44,965 nt of DNA from Faeciplasma sp045660445 (GCA_045660445.1 JAZRDR010000002.1:1-44965), one strand, 5' to 3'. Positions 32,641 through 40,878 are shown, counted from the stretch's first letter. Notes: generated from the sequence alone by a model not told the origin. A program made the numbers and translations.

Positions 32641-32715
32641 AAAAGTTGTGCTCTATCGCTATCTTTGGCGAAAAATTAGGTTCAAAGTCCTGTAACTCCG
32701 CGAATTCATCGCGAG
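32641..32715 (+). repeat. Decayed tRNA-Leu 3' end, middle copy
   Basis: TTAGGTTCAAAGTCCTGTAA followed by CTCCGCG (32676-32702) is the tRNA-Leu 3' segment AGGTTCAAGTCCTGTCACCCGC with one inserted A and some substitutions. The continuation GAATTCATC is shared with the copy ending at 32897. Confidence 0.6.
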
Positions 32716-32790
32716 AATCATTCTTCCCAAGAATGGCACGGTTCTCTCGAGCGATGTCTTGTGCAGAGTGAAAGTCCGATTAGGTGTTAC

Positions 32791-32905
32791 CGACGCAGAA
32801 CTGAGAATCCACAAGGATTCTCTTATTTCGCGCTTCGCGACTTTTGATTTTCTGAGAACTTTGGGCGCGAAATTGTTCAAAGTCCTGTTACTCTGCGAAA
32901 TTCAT
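32791..32905 (+). repeat. Degenerate repeat copy B with decayed tRNA 3' end
   Basis: Partner of the repeat at 32531-32635. It shares CGACGCAG, GAGAAT-N-ATTCTCTTATTT-GCGC, GGCGC-AAATTGTTCAA and AGTCCTGT. The small palindromes GAGAATCC/GGATTCTC here and GAGAATGC/GCATTCTC in the first copy have changed in a compensating way, which keeps the hairpin. Confidence 0.65.
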
Positions 32906-32975
32906 CACATTTGCGAAGCTCATTCTACACGGGCGGCTTTATTGATGCTCATATGCAATACCTTGAAATAAAAAT

Positions 32976-33004
32976 TTGACTTGTGAATATAAAAGGTGTA
33001 AAAT
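32976..33004 (+). promoter_or_regulatory. Promoter of the alpha/beta-hydrolase gene
   Basis: TTGACT (32976-32981), 17 bases, TAAAAT (32999-33004). The RNA start is then near 33011, which excludes the GTG at 32983 as the translation start. Confidence 0.65.
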
Positions 33005-33045
33005 CAGCCTATAATATGTGTACTGATTTTCTAAGGAGACTTGTA

Positions 33046-34002
33046 ATGGTTATCTTATATATATTGCTTGCTTTGATAGCGATAGTTTTGCTGATATCGC
33101 TGGGTACATTTTTAATGGCGTTTTACAGTTCAAACAAGCAAAAGGCATATTTCAGCAATCCTCATATTCCTCTTGAGGGTGAAGAATATGCAAAGTTTAA
33201 CGATGATATTTTGGAAAACGTTAAAAAGATTGAGACGCATCCGTGCGAAGAGATATCTATTTCGGCACGCGACGGCAAAAAGCTCTTTGGAAGGTATTAT
33301 CATCGAGGTGATGGCTTGCCTGTTGAGATATTCTTCCACGGATACCGTGCGAATGGCGTTAGAGACGGATCGGGATCGTTTGGGCTTTCTGAAGAAGCAG
33401 GGTTTAACCTTTTGATCGTAGATCAGCGCTCAACCGGAAACAGCGACGGAAACGTTATCACCTTTGGCGTGAAGGAAAAACACGACGTGCTTTCATGGAT
33501 AAACTATGTTATCAATCGTTTTGGCAAGGATGTCAAGATCATTTTAGCAGGCATATCAATGGGAGCTTCTACGGTTTTGATGGCTAGCGAGCTTGATCTT
33601 CCAGAAAACGTTAAGTGCATGACTGCCGACTGCGGTTATTCCTCGCAAACTGAGATAATTAAAAAAGTTGCAAGAGAGATGAAATTCCCCATCGGGATAC
33701 TTTTCCCATTTGTAAGAATCGGAGCGAGGGTGTTCGGCGGCTTCAACATAGCCTCGAGAACGCCTTTGGATGCTGTTAAAAACGCAAAGGTGCCGATATT
33801 CTTTATTCACGGAGATTGTGACACGTTTGTCCCCTGTTACATGTGTGACGAGCTTTATGATGCCTGCTCCTCGCCAAAGAGAAAGCTTATTGTTAAAGAT
33901 GCGGCACACGGAGTGAGCTTTTTTGTCGAGCATGAGAAATATAAGGATTATTTGCGCGAATTTTTCAGTTCAGCAGGCGTTATAACGGATTGGGAGAGAT
34001 AA
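33046..34002 (+). CDS. Membrane-anchored alpha/beta-hydrolase
   Basis: A 318-residue serine hydrolase. One N-terminal membrane helix (about residues 2-25, VILYILLALIAIVLLISL) anchors it, and the hydrolase domain probably faces outside. The oxyanion-region HGYRANG is near 98. The nucleophile elbow AGISMGAS is near 168-175. A catalytic Asp sits in HGDCDTFVP near 258, and the His in DAAHGVSF near 288. The family is broad (BAAT/dienelactone-like and YqkD-type hydrolases) and the substrate is unknown. ATG 33046 has AAGGAG 8 bases upstream. It is transcribed alone, from a promoter just after the degenerate tRNA repeats. Confidence 0.83.
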   Translation: MVILYILLALIAIVLLISLGTFLMAFYSSNKQKAYFSNPHIPLEGEEYAKFNDDILENVKKIETHPCEEISISARDGKKLFGRYYHRGDGLPVEIFFHGYRANGVRDGSGSFGLSEEAGFNLLIVDQRSTGNSDGNVITFGVKEKHDVLSWINYVINRFGKDVKIILAGISMGASTVLMASELDLPENVKCMTADCGYSSQTEIIKKVAREMKFPIGILFPFVRIGARVFGGFNIASRTPLDAVKNAKVPIFFIHGDCDTFVPCYMCDELYDACSSPKRKLIVKDAAHGVSFFVEHEKYKDYLREFFSSAGVITDWER

Positions 34003-34016
34003 ATTTAAAATAATGC

Positions 34017-34045
34017 TTGACAAACGCATTTGATTGTGATATTAT
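34017..34045 (+). promoter_or_regulatory. Initiator tRNA promoter
   Basis: TTGACA (34017-34022), 17 bases, TATTAT (34040-34045). A small hairpin, GCACTC-ATT-GAGTGC, lies between it and the tRNA. Confidence 0.72.
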
Positions 34046-34077
34046 ATTAGGGCACTCATTGAGTGCGCCTTATATAT

Positions 34078-34153
<76 letters not shown>

Positions 34154-34154
34154 G

Positions 34155-34196
34155 AAAATAATCCCTAAGCCTTTTGGCTTGGGGATTATTTTTTGC
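34155..34196 (+). terminator. Terminator of initiator tRNA-Met
   Basis: AATAATCCCTAAGCC pairs with GGCTTGGGGATTATT around TTTT and is followed by TTTT. The stem is long, with one G-U pair. Confidence 0.92.
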
Positions 34197-34209
34197 TTGT
34201 GTGAGGTTG

Positions 34210-34262
34210 GCGCAGAAAAGTCCGAAACCACAACGGTTTAGGACTTTTTCTGTGCATTTTTT
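34210..34262 (+). terminator. Second strong hairpin with T-tract beyond initiator tRNA-Met
   Basis: GCGCAGAAAAGTCC-G-AAACC pairs with GGTTT-A-GGACTTTTTCTGTGC around ACAAC, with ATTTTTT after it. No gene precedes it except the tRNA, so it is a spare or inherited terminator. Confidence 0.75.
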
Positions 34263-34381
34263 CACAGTTAAATTTTATAGATATCCTATGTTCCAAATGG
34301 ATTTCGGAGAGGACTTGAACTAAAACATATTGCTTTAAATGCTACTTTGTGCTAAAATACTTTACAAGGGAGGGATTTTAA

Positions 34382-35248
34382 ATGAGAAATCTAACAATCA
34401 AAAGAGAAAAAAGTTTCGTCGGTTGTCTTGCAAAAATTGAAATCTATGTAGAAGATCCTACTTCAAACGAGATACGCATAAGTAATACGCCTTGCCGTAA
34501 AATTGGCGATTTAAAAAACGGTGAAGAAAAAACCTTTCAGATTAGTGAACAAGAAGTAAAGGTGTTCGTAATTGCTGATAAGTTAAGTAAAAACTACTGC
34601 AATGAATTTTACCAACTTTCTGTCGGTCAAGAAGATGTATTCCTTTCCGGAAAGAATAAGTTTAACCTTGCCAACGGAAATGCATTTCTATTTGATAATA
34701 ACGCAAATGAAGAGGCACAGCAGAATCGCAAGAATGGTTCAAAAAAAGGGCTTCTTGTTCTATGTGCTGCTATTATCGTAGGTGCTATTGTAGGTTATAC
34801 TGGCACTTCAAATCTATTCTCCGGTTCGAAGGTTGAACCTAAAGTTTTTTCGGAAAATGGAATGAGCATAACACTGACAAATGAATTTAGGCAAACTCAA
34901 ATACAGAACTTTACAAATTGTTATGACTCTGCTAAGGTTGCCGTATTCGCACTAAAAGAAGAGTTCGCTTTGGCTGAAGGTTTTGAAAATTACACTTTAG
35001 AACAGTATGGTAATTTGGTATTGCAAAATAACAGCTTTTCTTCATCCGAATTAAAAAAAATAGATGGACTAACTGAATTTGAATATGAATTTACAAACCC
35101 AGACACAAAGGATACATATAAATACTTTTCATTTGTTTATAAGTCAAACGATGCTTTTTGGCTAGTGCAGTTTGCTACCCTAACAGAAAATGTTGATGAG
35201 TACAGTCCTAAAATTATAGAATGGGCAAAAACTATTTCTTTTGAATAA
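34382..35248 (+). CDS. Membrane-anchored two-domain protein of unknown function
   Basis: A 288-residue protein. Residues 1-110 form a beta-rich domain (SFVGCLAKIEIYVEDP, then CRKIGDLKNGEEKTF, then VFVIADKLSKNYCNEFY). It resembles an N-terminal module I recall from uncharacterised Bacillota proteins. A membrane helix lies at about 123-140. The C-terminal part (about 155-288; FSENGMSITLTNEFRQT onward) looks like a PsbP/DcrB-type sandwich outside the cell. No function can be given. Codon choice is clearly more AT-rich than in the flanking metabolic genes. The gene is isolated between hairpin terminators, beyond an initiator tRNA, so acquisition by transfer is plausible. Confidence 0.78.
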   Translation: MRNLTIKREKSFVGCLAKIEIYVEDPTSNEIRISNTPCRKIGDLKNGEEKTFQISEQEVKVFVIADKLSKNYCNEFYQLSVGQEDVFLSGKNKFNLANGNAFLFDNNANEEAQQNRKNGSKKGLLVLCAAIIVGAIVGYTGTSNLFSGSKVEPKVFSENGMSITLTNEFRQTQIQNFTNCYDSAKVAVFALKEEFALAEGFENYTLEQYGNLVLQNNSFSSSELKKIDGLTEFEYEFTNPDTKDTYKYFSFVYKSNDAFWLVQFATLTENVDEYSPKIIEWAKTISFE

Positions 35249-35277
35249 TTGATATCTAAATCGGTGCAACTTGCCAG

Positions 35278-35320
35278 AAAATAAAGCATAGGCCATTTGG
35301 TCTGTGCTTTATTTTTTTAT
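35278..35320 (+). terminator. Terminator after the anchored two-domain protein
   Basis: AAATAAAGCATAGGCC pairs with GGTCTGTGCTTTATTT with a few wobble positions and is followed by TTTT. The lead-in CCAGAAAATAA repeats the sequence at the end of initiator tRNA-Met (34151-34161). Confidence 0.82.
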
Positions 35321-35400
35321 TTCGAGAATGGTTTGAGCTAGCAACCAAAGCCTTTGTAAGTAACAAGTAATAGTTAATAAGTATTTTGCAAGATTTCGCC

Positions 35401-35429
35401 TTGCTTTTTCATTTTATGTAAAGTATAAT
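35401..35429 (+). promoter_or_regulatory. Candidate promoter upstream of the GH92 gene
   Basis: TTGCTT (35401-35406), 17 bases, TATAAT (35424-35429). The leader to the GH92 ATG would be about 165 bases. A second -10-like TATAAT lies nearer (about 35579-35584) but has no good -35 box. The rest of 35321-35600 holds nothing else recognisable. Confidence 0.5.
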
Positions 35430-35601
35430 AAAGACGAAGGGCAGTTTTGATGTGTTTGAAAGCCCTTTAATGATAAAATCATAAGCATTTTCTTCTGATG
35501 TGAAATGCAATTCGGTTCTTATCAATCAGTTTTTGCGCTTGAAAACGAATGTCGGCGCAAATGTGTAAACAAAAATCTATATAATGTGAGGCAAAAATGA
35601 A

Positions 35602-37671
35602 ATGAGTTTACTTAAATATGTTAACATCAAACAAGGCTCTGATTCCGTTAACCGCTTCTCTAACGGAAACACTCTTCCTTTGGTACAACGTCCTTTCGGC
35701 TTCGCAGCGTTTGTCCCTCAGAATGAAGCGGCACGTGGTGGATGGTTCTATAATCCCACAGACCGCTGCTTTGAGGGGTTCCGTCTAACTCACCGGCCCT
35801 CTCCTTGGATCGGTGACCATGGCGCCATCGTTATGCAGCCCCAGATTCAAAACCCCTCAGGTCATTTCCATAGCAATTGGACGAGCATCAACCCTTATAA
35901 AGCCACACTTGAGCCGCATTATATGCACTATTATTTAAGGAGAAGCTTCTGCGACTATGAGCTTACTCCCACCGAGTATGGTGCGTGCATTAGAATAACA
36001 TTCCATAAGGATTTTGAGCGCTTCCTCTCTATCCTTCCTGTTCAGGGACAGCACGAATTCAAGTATTGCGAACAGAGTAACCGACTCTTTGTTTCCACCA
36101 CGTGCGACACTATGAAAACCGCAGATATCGGCACACTTAAGACATACATAGTTTATGAGTTTGAAAACGGTCTTATCGATACCGAGAACACATTTGTTGA
36201 TAACCTGGCTGAATACAAGAAGGAAAAGGGACTTGAAATCAAGGGGGAAAAAGTTGGCATCCACTTAGCTTTGAACAAGAAGCAGACAGAAATTCGTATG
36301 GCAACATCCTTTATCAGCTTTGAGCAGGCCCTTATCAATCTTAAAAACGACAGCGACTATAAAGACTTTGACGACCTTAAAGCAAAGAACGCCGCCATCT
36401 GGGAGGAATATTTAAGCAAGGTGCAGATCGAAGCTGACGAAGAGAGAATGAGAACTTTTTACAGCTGCATGTACAGAGCTTTTTGCTTCCCTCATAAGGC
36501 TTATGAAATCGATGCTGAGGGAAAGCCTATTCATTATGCTCCCGCTTGCGACAAAGTCGTTGAAGGCTATCGCTATACAGACAACGGATTTTGGGATACC
36601 TATAGAACCGCTTATTCATTCTATACACTCGTTGCTCCAAGAGAGTGCAAAGAAATGCTTAAAGGCTATATTCAGGATTATAAAGACGGCGGCTGGCTTC
36701 CCTGCTGGACCGCAGGCACAGCAAAGAAGTGTATGCCCTCTACCGGTATTGATGCTGTTATGGCAGATGCTGCGGTTAAAGGAATGCTTGACGGCGAATG
36801 GTTGGAAAAGGCCTTCGAAGGCATGGAAAAGCACGCCAACAACGATTGCCCCATCGCAGGTTACGGTCGTGACGGATGCAGCCACTACTTAAAGCTTGGG
36901 TATGTCCCCTTTGATGCGTTCAACGAGAGTGTTAACCTCACTTTAGATGCGGCTTACTTCGATTACTGCTTGGCAGTGGTTGCTGATAAGTTGGGTTATA
37001 GTGACAAGAAAGAAATGTATTTGGCCCGTGCAAAGAGATATCAGAATCTTTTCGATAAAGAGTCCGGCTTTATGCGCGCTAAGGATAGCGAGGGTAACTT
37101 TAGAAACGAAGAATTCTCTCCTATCTCCTGGGGCCGCGACTATACCGAGGCTGCTGCTTGGCAGACGAGTTTAGCCGTACAGCACGATATCGAGGGACTT
37201 TGTGAGCTTCACGGTGGCAAGGAAGCATTCCTGAAAAAGATGGATGATTTATTTGCGGCTCCTGCCGAATATTTAGTCGGCGGCTATGGAGTTGAGATCC
37301 ACGAAATGGCAGAAATGGCTGATGCTGATTGGGGCCAGTGCGCTATCTGTAACCAGCCCTCCTTCCATATTCCCTTTATATATGCATATCTTGGTGAGCA
37401 AGAAAAGGCAGATTACTGGCTTGACAGGATCTGTCGAGAAGGATTCTCGAGTAATGATGACGGTTTCCCCGGCGACGAGGATAACGGCACGACTGCTATT
37501 TGGTATGTGTTTGCAAATATAGGTCTTTATCCTATTTGTCCCGGCAAGGCTGAATACACTGTAACAAAACAGATGGTTAAGAATATTAGGATCCTTGGCA
37601 AAACACTCGATCTTTCTGACTGCAAGGGTGTAATCTCTCATGACGAGCTTTTGAAAAAGCTTAACGGTTAA
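35602..37671 (+). CDS. Glycoside hydrolase family 92 (alpha-mannosidase)
   Basis: A 689-residue GH92 enzyme, a calcium-dependent exo-alpha-mannosidase family that trims host or yeast mannans and N-glycans. It opens with the family N-terminus VNIKQGSDSVNRFSNGNTLP. Active-site stretches are visible: NGFWDTYRTAYSFY near 331, a GYGRDGCSHYLKLGYVPFD loop near 418, NQPSFHIPFIYAYLG near 589, and GFPGDEDNGTTAIWYVFANIG near 625 with the conserved acidic pair. It is somewhat shorter than typical family members. No signal peptide was seen, so it is probably cytoplasmic. ATG 35602 follows GTGAGG. Confidence 0.9.
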   Translation: MSLLKYVNIKQGSDSVNRFSNGNTLPLVQRPFGFAAFVPQNEAARGGWFYNPTDRCFEGFRLTHRPSPWIGDHGAIVMQPQIQNPSGHFHSNWTSINPYKATLEPHYMHYYLRRSFCDYELTPTEYGACIRITFHKDFERFLSILPVQGQHEFKYCEQSNRLFVSTTCDTMKTADIGTLKTYIVYEFENGLIDTENTFVDNLAEYKKEKGLEIKGEKVGIHLALNKKQTEIRMATSFISFEQALINLKNDSDYKDFDDLKAKNAAIWEEYLSKVQIEADEERMRTFYSCMYRAFCFPHKAYEIDAEGKPIHYAPACDKVVEGYRYTDNGFWDTYRTAYSFYTLVAPRECKEMLKGYIQDYKDGGWLPCWTAGTAKKCMPSTGIDAVMADAAVKGMLDGEWLEKAFEGMEKHANNDCPIAGYGRDGCSHYLKLGYVPFDAFNESVNLTLDAAYFDYCLAVVADKLGYSDKKEMYLARAKRYQNLFDKESGFMRAKDSEGNFRNEEFSPISWGRDYTEAAAWQTSLAVQHDIEGLCELHGGKEAFLKKMDDLFAAPAEYLVGGYGVEIHEMAEMADADWGQCAICNQPSFHIPFIYAYLGEQEKADYWLDRICREGFSSNDDGFPGDEDNGTTAIWYVFANIGLYPICPGKAEYTVTKQMVKNIRILGKTLDLSDCKGVISHDELLKKLNG

Positions 37672-37735
37672 TTAGTCAATGGGGGCGTTGCGTTGTCCTA
37701 TAAGATGAAAAACTGCATTCCATTGTATAAAATAG

Positions 37736-37771
37736 CAAACGATCCCCAAGCCTTTTACTTGGGGATCATTT
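37736..37771 (+). terminator. Terminator of the GH92 gene
   Basis: A perfect 10-bp stem: GATCCCCAAG (37741-37750) with CTTGGGGATC (37758-37767). Only ATTT follows. It closely resembles the terminator of initiator tRNA-Met at 34155-34196. Confidence 0.75.
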
Positions 37772-37837
37772 AACTGTGAGTGAATACAAATCACAGGCAT
37801 GCGCGAAACATTTTTTCAATCACTTGCAATTTCCAAA

Positions 37838-37880
37838 AAGAAGACTATGCCCTCGTTTTCAGAGTTCATAGTCTTTTTTG
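37838..37880. terminator. Bidirectional terminator before the UroD-like gene
   Basis: AAGACTATG (37841-37849) pairs with CATAGTCTT (37867-37875), with further pairing inside (CTC/GAG). T-rich tails are present on both strands. It serves the minus-strand UroD-like gene ending at 37913. Confidence 0.85.
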
Positions 37881-37912
37881 TGTTATGTACTTTTTAGTCG
37901 CTTTACAAACGA

Positions 37913-38875
37913 TTATTCAGCTAACTCTTTCACTGCATCTACGACCCATTCAAAGTGAGTAACATCAACGTCGCCGGGCAATGTGCAGTCTGCGCCAATA
38001 ATCACGCCGAGTTTGCCGGATTTCTCAACGAGTTCGCGAGCGTAAGCCTGAATATCTTCCTTAGTGCCGCTCATCAACACGCCGCTTCTGCGGTTATCAA
38101 ATCCACCAAGCACGCACTTTCCACCGAAGAATTCCTTACCCTCTACAAGTCCCATATCTTCAACGAAGCATGCCCAGTTGATAGCCTTAGCGGGATAGTC
38201 CTGCCAAACTTCCAAATTGTTGGGAATGCCTGCCCATCCACAGCAATGGAGGACATTGAGATCAGAAAAATGATTAGCGCGCTCCAAAACCTTCAAATCG
38301 GAAGGAGCGATATATTTCTTATATTCCTCTATGGTAAAACGATCTTTTTCTCCGCCTTGTACACAGAAGTATATACCATCAACCTTTGCCTCGGTAAGAA
38401 GCAGTTCAGTTAAAAGCGCATTATCCTGTGCTACAACATCCAATGCGTAAAGGATAGCATCGGGATCCTCTCTTAAATGAGACATGATAAGCTCGTCCCA
38501 AGTTCCCTGACGAAGAGTTGAGAAGGGAGCGAATACGTTATACAAAACCAAGCAATCAGAAGCGAGACCTGCCTTTACTGCCTTGGCACGCTCTACTTGT
38601 TCACGAATGAAGGGATGATCTGCACCCAACGGTTTCATCTGATACCAATCTTTTGGTTCTTTAACAGACTTGGCAACAGGATTAGGATAATCGAAGTAAC
38701 CGTCACACATCAACTTGGCAACGTCTACATCTATACGATTATAGTAATCCAAATGTGCTTGTACGCAGGGTTCTCCCAAAGCTTTTTCACTTGGGAAGTG
38801 GAACCAAAAACCTACAGGAGGTCTGTCGACAGGTTGATTGTTCATTGCCGCAATTACGCGTTCTCTCTTATTCAT
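37913..38875 (-). CDS. Uroporphyrinogen decarboxylase/MtaA-family protein
   Basis: A 320-residue protein of the UroD superfamily, in the branch that includes corrinoid:coenzyme M methyltransferases (MtaA-like), not haem-pathway HemE. It starts MNKRERVIAAMNNQPVDRPPVGFWFH, typical of this branch. The LHCCGWAGIPNN stretch near residue 225 carries the His and Cys expected for zinc binding, and GGFDNRRSGVLMSGT follows. HemE arginine signatures were not seen. No corrinoid protein or other methyltransferase adjoins it, so the methyl donor and acceptor are unknown. ATG 38875 has GGAG upstream; the long open frame to 39064 has no start support. It has its own promoter with flanking inverted repeats. 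Confidence 0.82.
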   Translation of the reverse strand: MNKRERVIAAMNNQPVDRPPVGFWFHFPSEKALGEPCVQAHLDYYNRIDVDVAKLMCDGYFDYPNPVAKSVKEPKDWYQMKPLGADHPFIREQVERAKAVKAGLASDCLVLYNVFAPFSTLRQGTWDELIMSHLREDPDAILYALDVVAQDNALLTELLLTEAKVDGIYFCVQGGEKDRFTIEEYKKYIAPSDLKVLERANHFSDLNVLHCCGWAGIPNNLEVWQDYPAKAINWACFVEDMGLVEGKEFFGGKCVLGGFDNRRSGVLMSGTKEDIQAYARELVEKSGKLGVIIGADCTLPGDVDVTHFEWVVDAVKELAE

Positions 38876-39012
38876 ACTGTTTCTCCTCTCATCATCACCA
38901 AGCGTGTGAGCGTCTGCTTGGCGGTATTCGGAATTCATACAAATCGCTTTACCATAACGAGATTTCACATAAAGTAATAATTCCTGCCATTTTCTAGATA
39001 AGAATTTAACGA

Positions 39013-39069
39013 TTTGCATCGATAAAATTATAACATTGACATGATAAAATATCAATATATCCATGCAAA
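39013..39069 (-). promoter_or_regulatory. UroD-like gene promoter flanked by a 12-bp inverted repeat
   Basis: On the minus strand, TTGATA (39050-39055), 17 bases, TATAAT (39027-39032). TTTGCATCGATA (39013-39024) and TATCCATGCAAA (39058-39069) are inverted copies with 11 of 12 matches. They flank the promoter with centres about 45 bases apart, roughly four helical turns. Confidence 0.65.
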
Positions 39070-39103
39070 TTTCTGCATTAAATCGTGGAAAAGTTAAGAG
39101 CTT

Positions 39104-39222
39104 TCGCAGGGCCGAAAGCAGGGCAAAGGCTGGCGATAAATTCGTTTTGGGTGAATAGCGCGAGCGTGCGCCGCGCCCGCACGAAGTGCGGAGTGCGGAT
39201 GCGTGCGAGCGCGGTGCGATGC
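39104..39222 (+). repeat. GC-rich intergenic island upstream of the UroD-like gene
   Basis: About 120 bases of strongly GC-rich sequence in an AT-rich gap. It contains tandem GTGCGGA and GTGCGA words (about 39186-39219) and the hairpin GCAC-GAA-GTGC. The core 39172-39210 aligns with the island at 20015-20052. No gene or promoter was seen inside it. Confidence 0.6.
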
Positions 39223-39260
39223 TTGTAACCGTTTAGATATCATTTGTAACCTTGATGTTG

Positions 39261-39289
39261 TTGATTTAACAAGTAGTTTCTGATAGAAT
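39261..39289 (+). promoter_or_regulatory. Promoter of the small anchored protein gene
   Basis: TTGATT (39261-39266), 17 bases, TAGAAT (39284-39289). Confidence 0.6.
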
Positions 39290-39322
39290 TTAAACACAAT
39301 ACTATTTTGGGAGTGACTGATA

Positions 39323-39748
39323 TTGAAACGTTCGGGCGGTTGCTTTATTGCTGTTATGATTGCTTTAATGATTCCTGTTTTGCTTATATACATTCCTCAG
39401 ATCGTGAATGACTTTGCATGCATGATATACCGTGCGGAGATTGAAGCGAATTTCCGAGGAAACGACGAAATCGAGGTTGTTAAGATAGTCCATGCGTGCG
39501 GTAACACCTCTGGAACGGGAGACCACACCGAGCTTTGGGTTGGAATACTGATTAAAACAGATTATACATATGAAGAACTTGTCTTCGCTTTAGCTGATTC
39601 GGGCGTTGATGATATATCCCAAGTGAACGAGCTTGATATCTGGCAGAACAAATTTGGCATAAGCGCGTTTGAAAACAAGGATGGTTATTATATTCTGGAA
39701 TTCATCAAATCAGCACCACTTTCATGGTTTGATCTGCGCGGAGCATAA
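39323..39748 (+). CDS. Small anchored protein of unknown function
   Basis: A 141-residue protein with an N-terminal membrane helix (about residues 7-27, CFIAVMIALMIPVLLIYIP) and an extracytoplasmic domain of about 110 residues. No family was recognised. The domain has mixed alpha/beta character (VVKIVHACGNTSGTGDHTEL, later WQNKFGISAFENKDG). It starts at TTG 39323, nine bases after GGGAG, and has its own promoter and terminator. Isolated between a GC-rich island and ddh, it offers no contextual clue. Confidence 0.72.
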   Translation: MKRSGGCFIAVMIALMIPVLLIYIPQIVNDFACMIYRAEIEANFRGNDEIEVVKIVHACGNTSGTGDHTELWVGILIKTDYTYEELVFALADSGVDDISQVNELDIWQNKFGISAFENKDGYYILEFIKSAPLSWFDLRGA

Positions 39749-39749
39749 A

Positions 39750-39781
39750 ACAAAGCCACCCTTTTGGGTGGCTTTAAATTT
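39750..39781. terminator. Bidirectional terminator between the small anchored protein gene and ddh
   Basis: A perfect 10-bp stem: AAAGCCACCC (39752-39761) with GGGTGGCTTT (39765-39774 region) around TTTT. T-rich sequence lies on both sides. Confidence 0.9.
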
Positions 39782-40767
39782 TACAGCATTGTTTTTATCA
39801 GTTCGCTATAAGGCTTGGAAGAAAGATATGCGGGTGGAACATCAAATACCGTTTTGCAGCCTGTGATGCCCATGTCATACATTTTCTTCACCGCACGGGC
39901 ATATGCCACGATGACGGAAGCAGTAAACTCGGGGTTGGAATCGAGCTTTAAGCTATATTCTATAACGTGGTTATTCTGAAGATTTTCGCCTGTTTTGCCT
40001 GTTCTTATAACAAATCCGCCGTGAGGAAGGCTTGCGTGATCGCGCTTAAGCTCCTCTAAGGAAATGAAGTGAACGGTCGTGTTATAATCAGCAAAATAGT
40101 TGGGCATTTCTTTAATTTCACGCTCGATTCTGGCTTTATCAGCACCCTCTTCGACGACAACGTAGCAATCTCTTAAGTGCTTTTCGCGGGTTGTAAGCTC
40201 GGGGCAGGAGCCGCTTCTTACAGACTCGAGAGCTGAATCGATCGGCACGGTATACTGTCTTGCATCGACAACGCCTTCAATTCTTCTGATAGCATCGGAA
40301 TGGCCTTGGCTTACGCCCTTGCCCCAGAAGGTATAATCCTTGCCGTCGGGCAAAATTGCGCTTGCATAGAGACGGTTGAGCGAGAACATTCCGGGATCCC
40401 AGCCAACGGAGATCATCGCTGTTTTATTACCCTGTTTAGCAGCGGCATCAACGTTTGCAAAATGCTCGGGGATCTTTGCGTGAGTATCAAAGCTATCAAC
40501 AACGTTGAACATCTTTGCAAGCTCAGGTGTTTGGGTGGGAAGATCGGTAGCACTTCCTCCGCAAAGGATCATAACGTCGATCTTTTCGGTATATTCCCCC
40601 GCTTCGCTAACGTGGCAAACCTTGACACCTTCAGTTCCAATTTTCAAAGATTCGGGAGCGCGGCGAGTGAAAACAGCAACAAGCTCTAAATCATCGTTTT
40701 GCTTGATAGCATTTTCGATTCCTCTGCCCAAATTTCCATAACCGTAAATACCTATTCTTGTTTTCAC
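39781..40767 (-). CDS. ddh: meso-Diaminopimelate D-dehydrogenase
   Basis: Ddh makes meso-DAP directly from tetrahydrodipicolinate, ammonia and NADPH, the one-step branch of lysine and peptidoglycan synthesis. The 328-residue protein has the Rossmann loop IGIYGYGNLGRGIE at the N-terminus, LCGGSATDLPTQTPE near 80, VVDSFDTHAKIPEHF near 100, and ISVGWDPGMFSLNR near 130, all diagnostic. It starts at GTG 40767 behind AAAGGGTG; the open frame to 40815 is unsupported. Single gene with its own promoter. Confidence 0.94.
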   Translation of the reverse strand: MKTRIGIYGYGNLGRGIENAIKQNDDLELVAVFTRRAPESLKIGTEGVKVCHVSEAGEYTEKIDVMILCGGSATDLPTQTPELAKMFNVVDSFDTHAKIPEHFANVDAAAKQGNKTAMISVGWDPGMFSLNRLYASAILPDGKDYTFWGKGVSQGHSDAIRRIEGVVDARQYTVPIDSALESVRSGSCPELTTREKHLRDCYVVVEEGADKARIEREIKEMPNYFADYNTTVHFISLEELKRDHASLPHGGFVIRTGKTGENLQNNHVIEYSLKLDSNPEFTASVIVAYARAVKKMYDMGITGCKTVFDVPPAYLSSKPYSELIKTML

Positions 40768-40805
40768 GAGTATCACCCTTTGCAAAATAGATTCATTATG
40801 AGCAT

Positions 40806-40834
40806 ATTTTATCACTTTTACACAGTTATTACAA
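40806..40834 (-). promoter_or_regulatory. ddh promoter
   Basis: On the minus strand, TTGTAA (40829-40834), 17 bases, TAAAAT (40806-40811). Confidence 0.65.
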
Positions 40835-40878
40835 TAAGCAGATGGTATAAATCTTTTGGCATTTTAAGAGAATTTTTT

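Noticed and set aside
32531..32905. CRISPR array
   Set aside because: The repeated segments are two or three degenerate, unevenly spaced copies with tRNA-like tails, not uniform short repeats with unique spacers. No cas genes are present.
32231..32980. Short open frames across the tRNA-Leu region
   Set aside because: They cross an intact tRNA, decayed tRNA copies and hairpins and lack ribosome sites.
34052..34070. Small hairpin between the initiator tRNA promoter and the tRNA as a terminator
   Set aside because: No T-tract follows; it is probably a 5' leader structure removed during tRNA processing.
36616..37641. Antisense frames over the GH92 gene
   Set aside because: Shadow frames of a clear glycoside hydrolase.
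37913..38875. Haem biosynthesis enzyme HemE
   Set aside because: The N-terminal motif and the HCCG stretch fit the MtaA-like branch; the typical HemE substrate-binding signature is absent and no haem genes adjoin.
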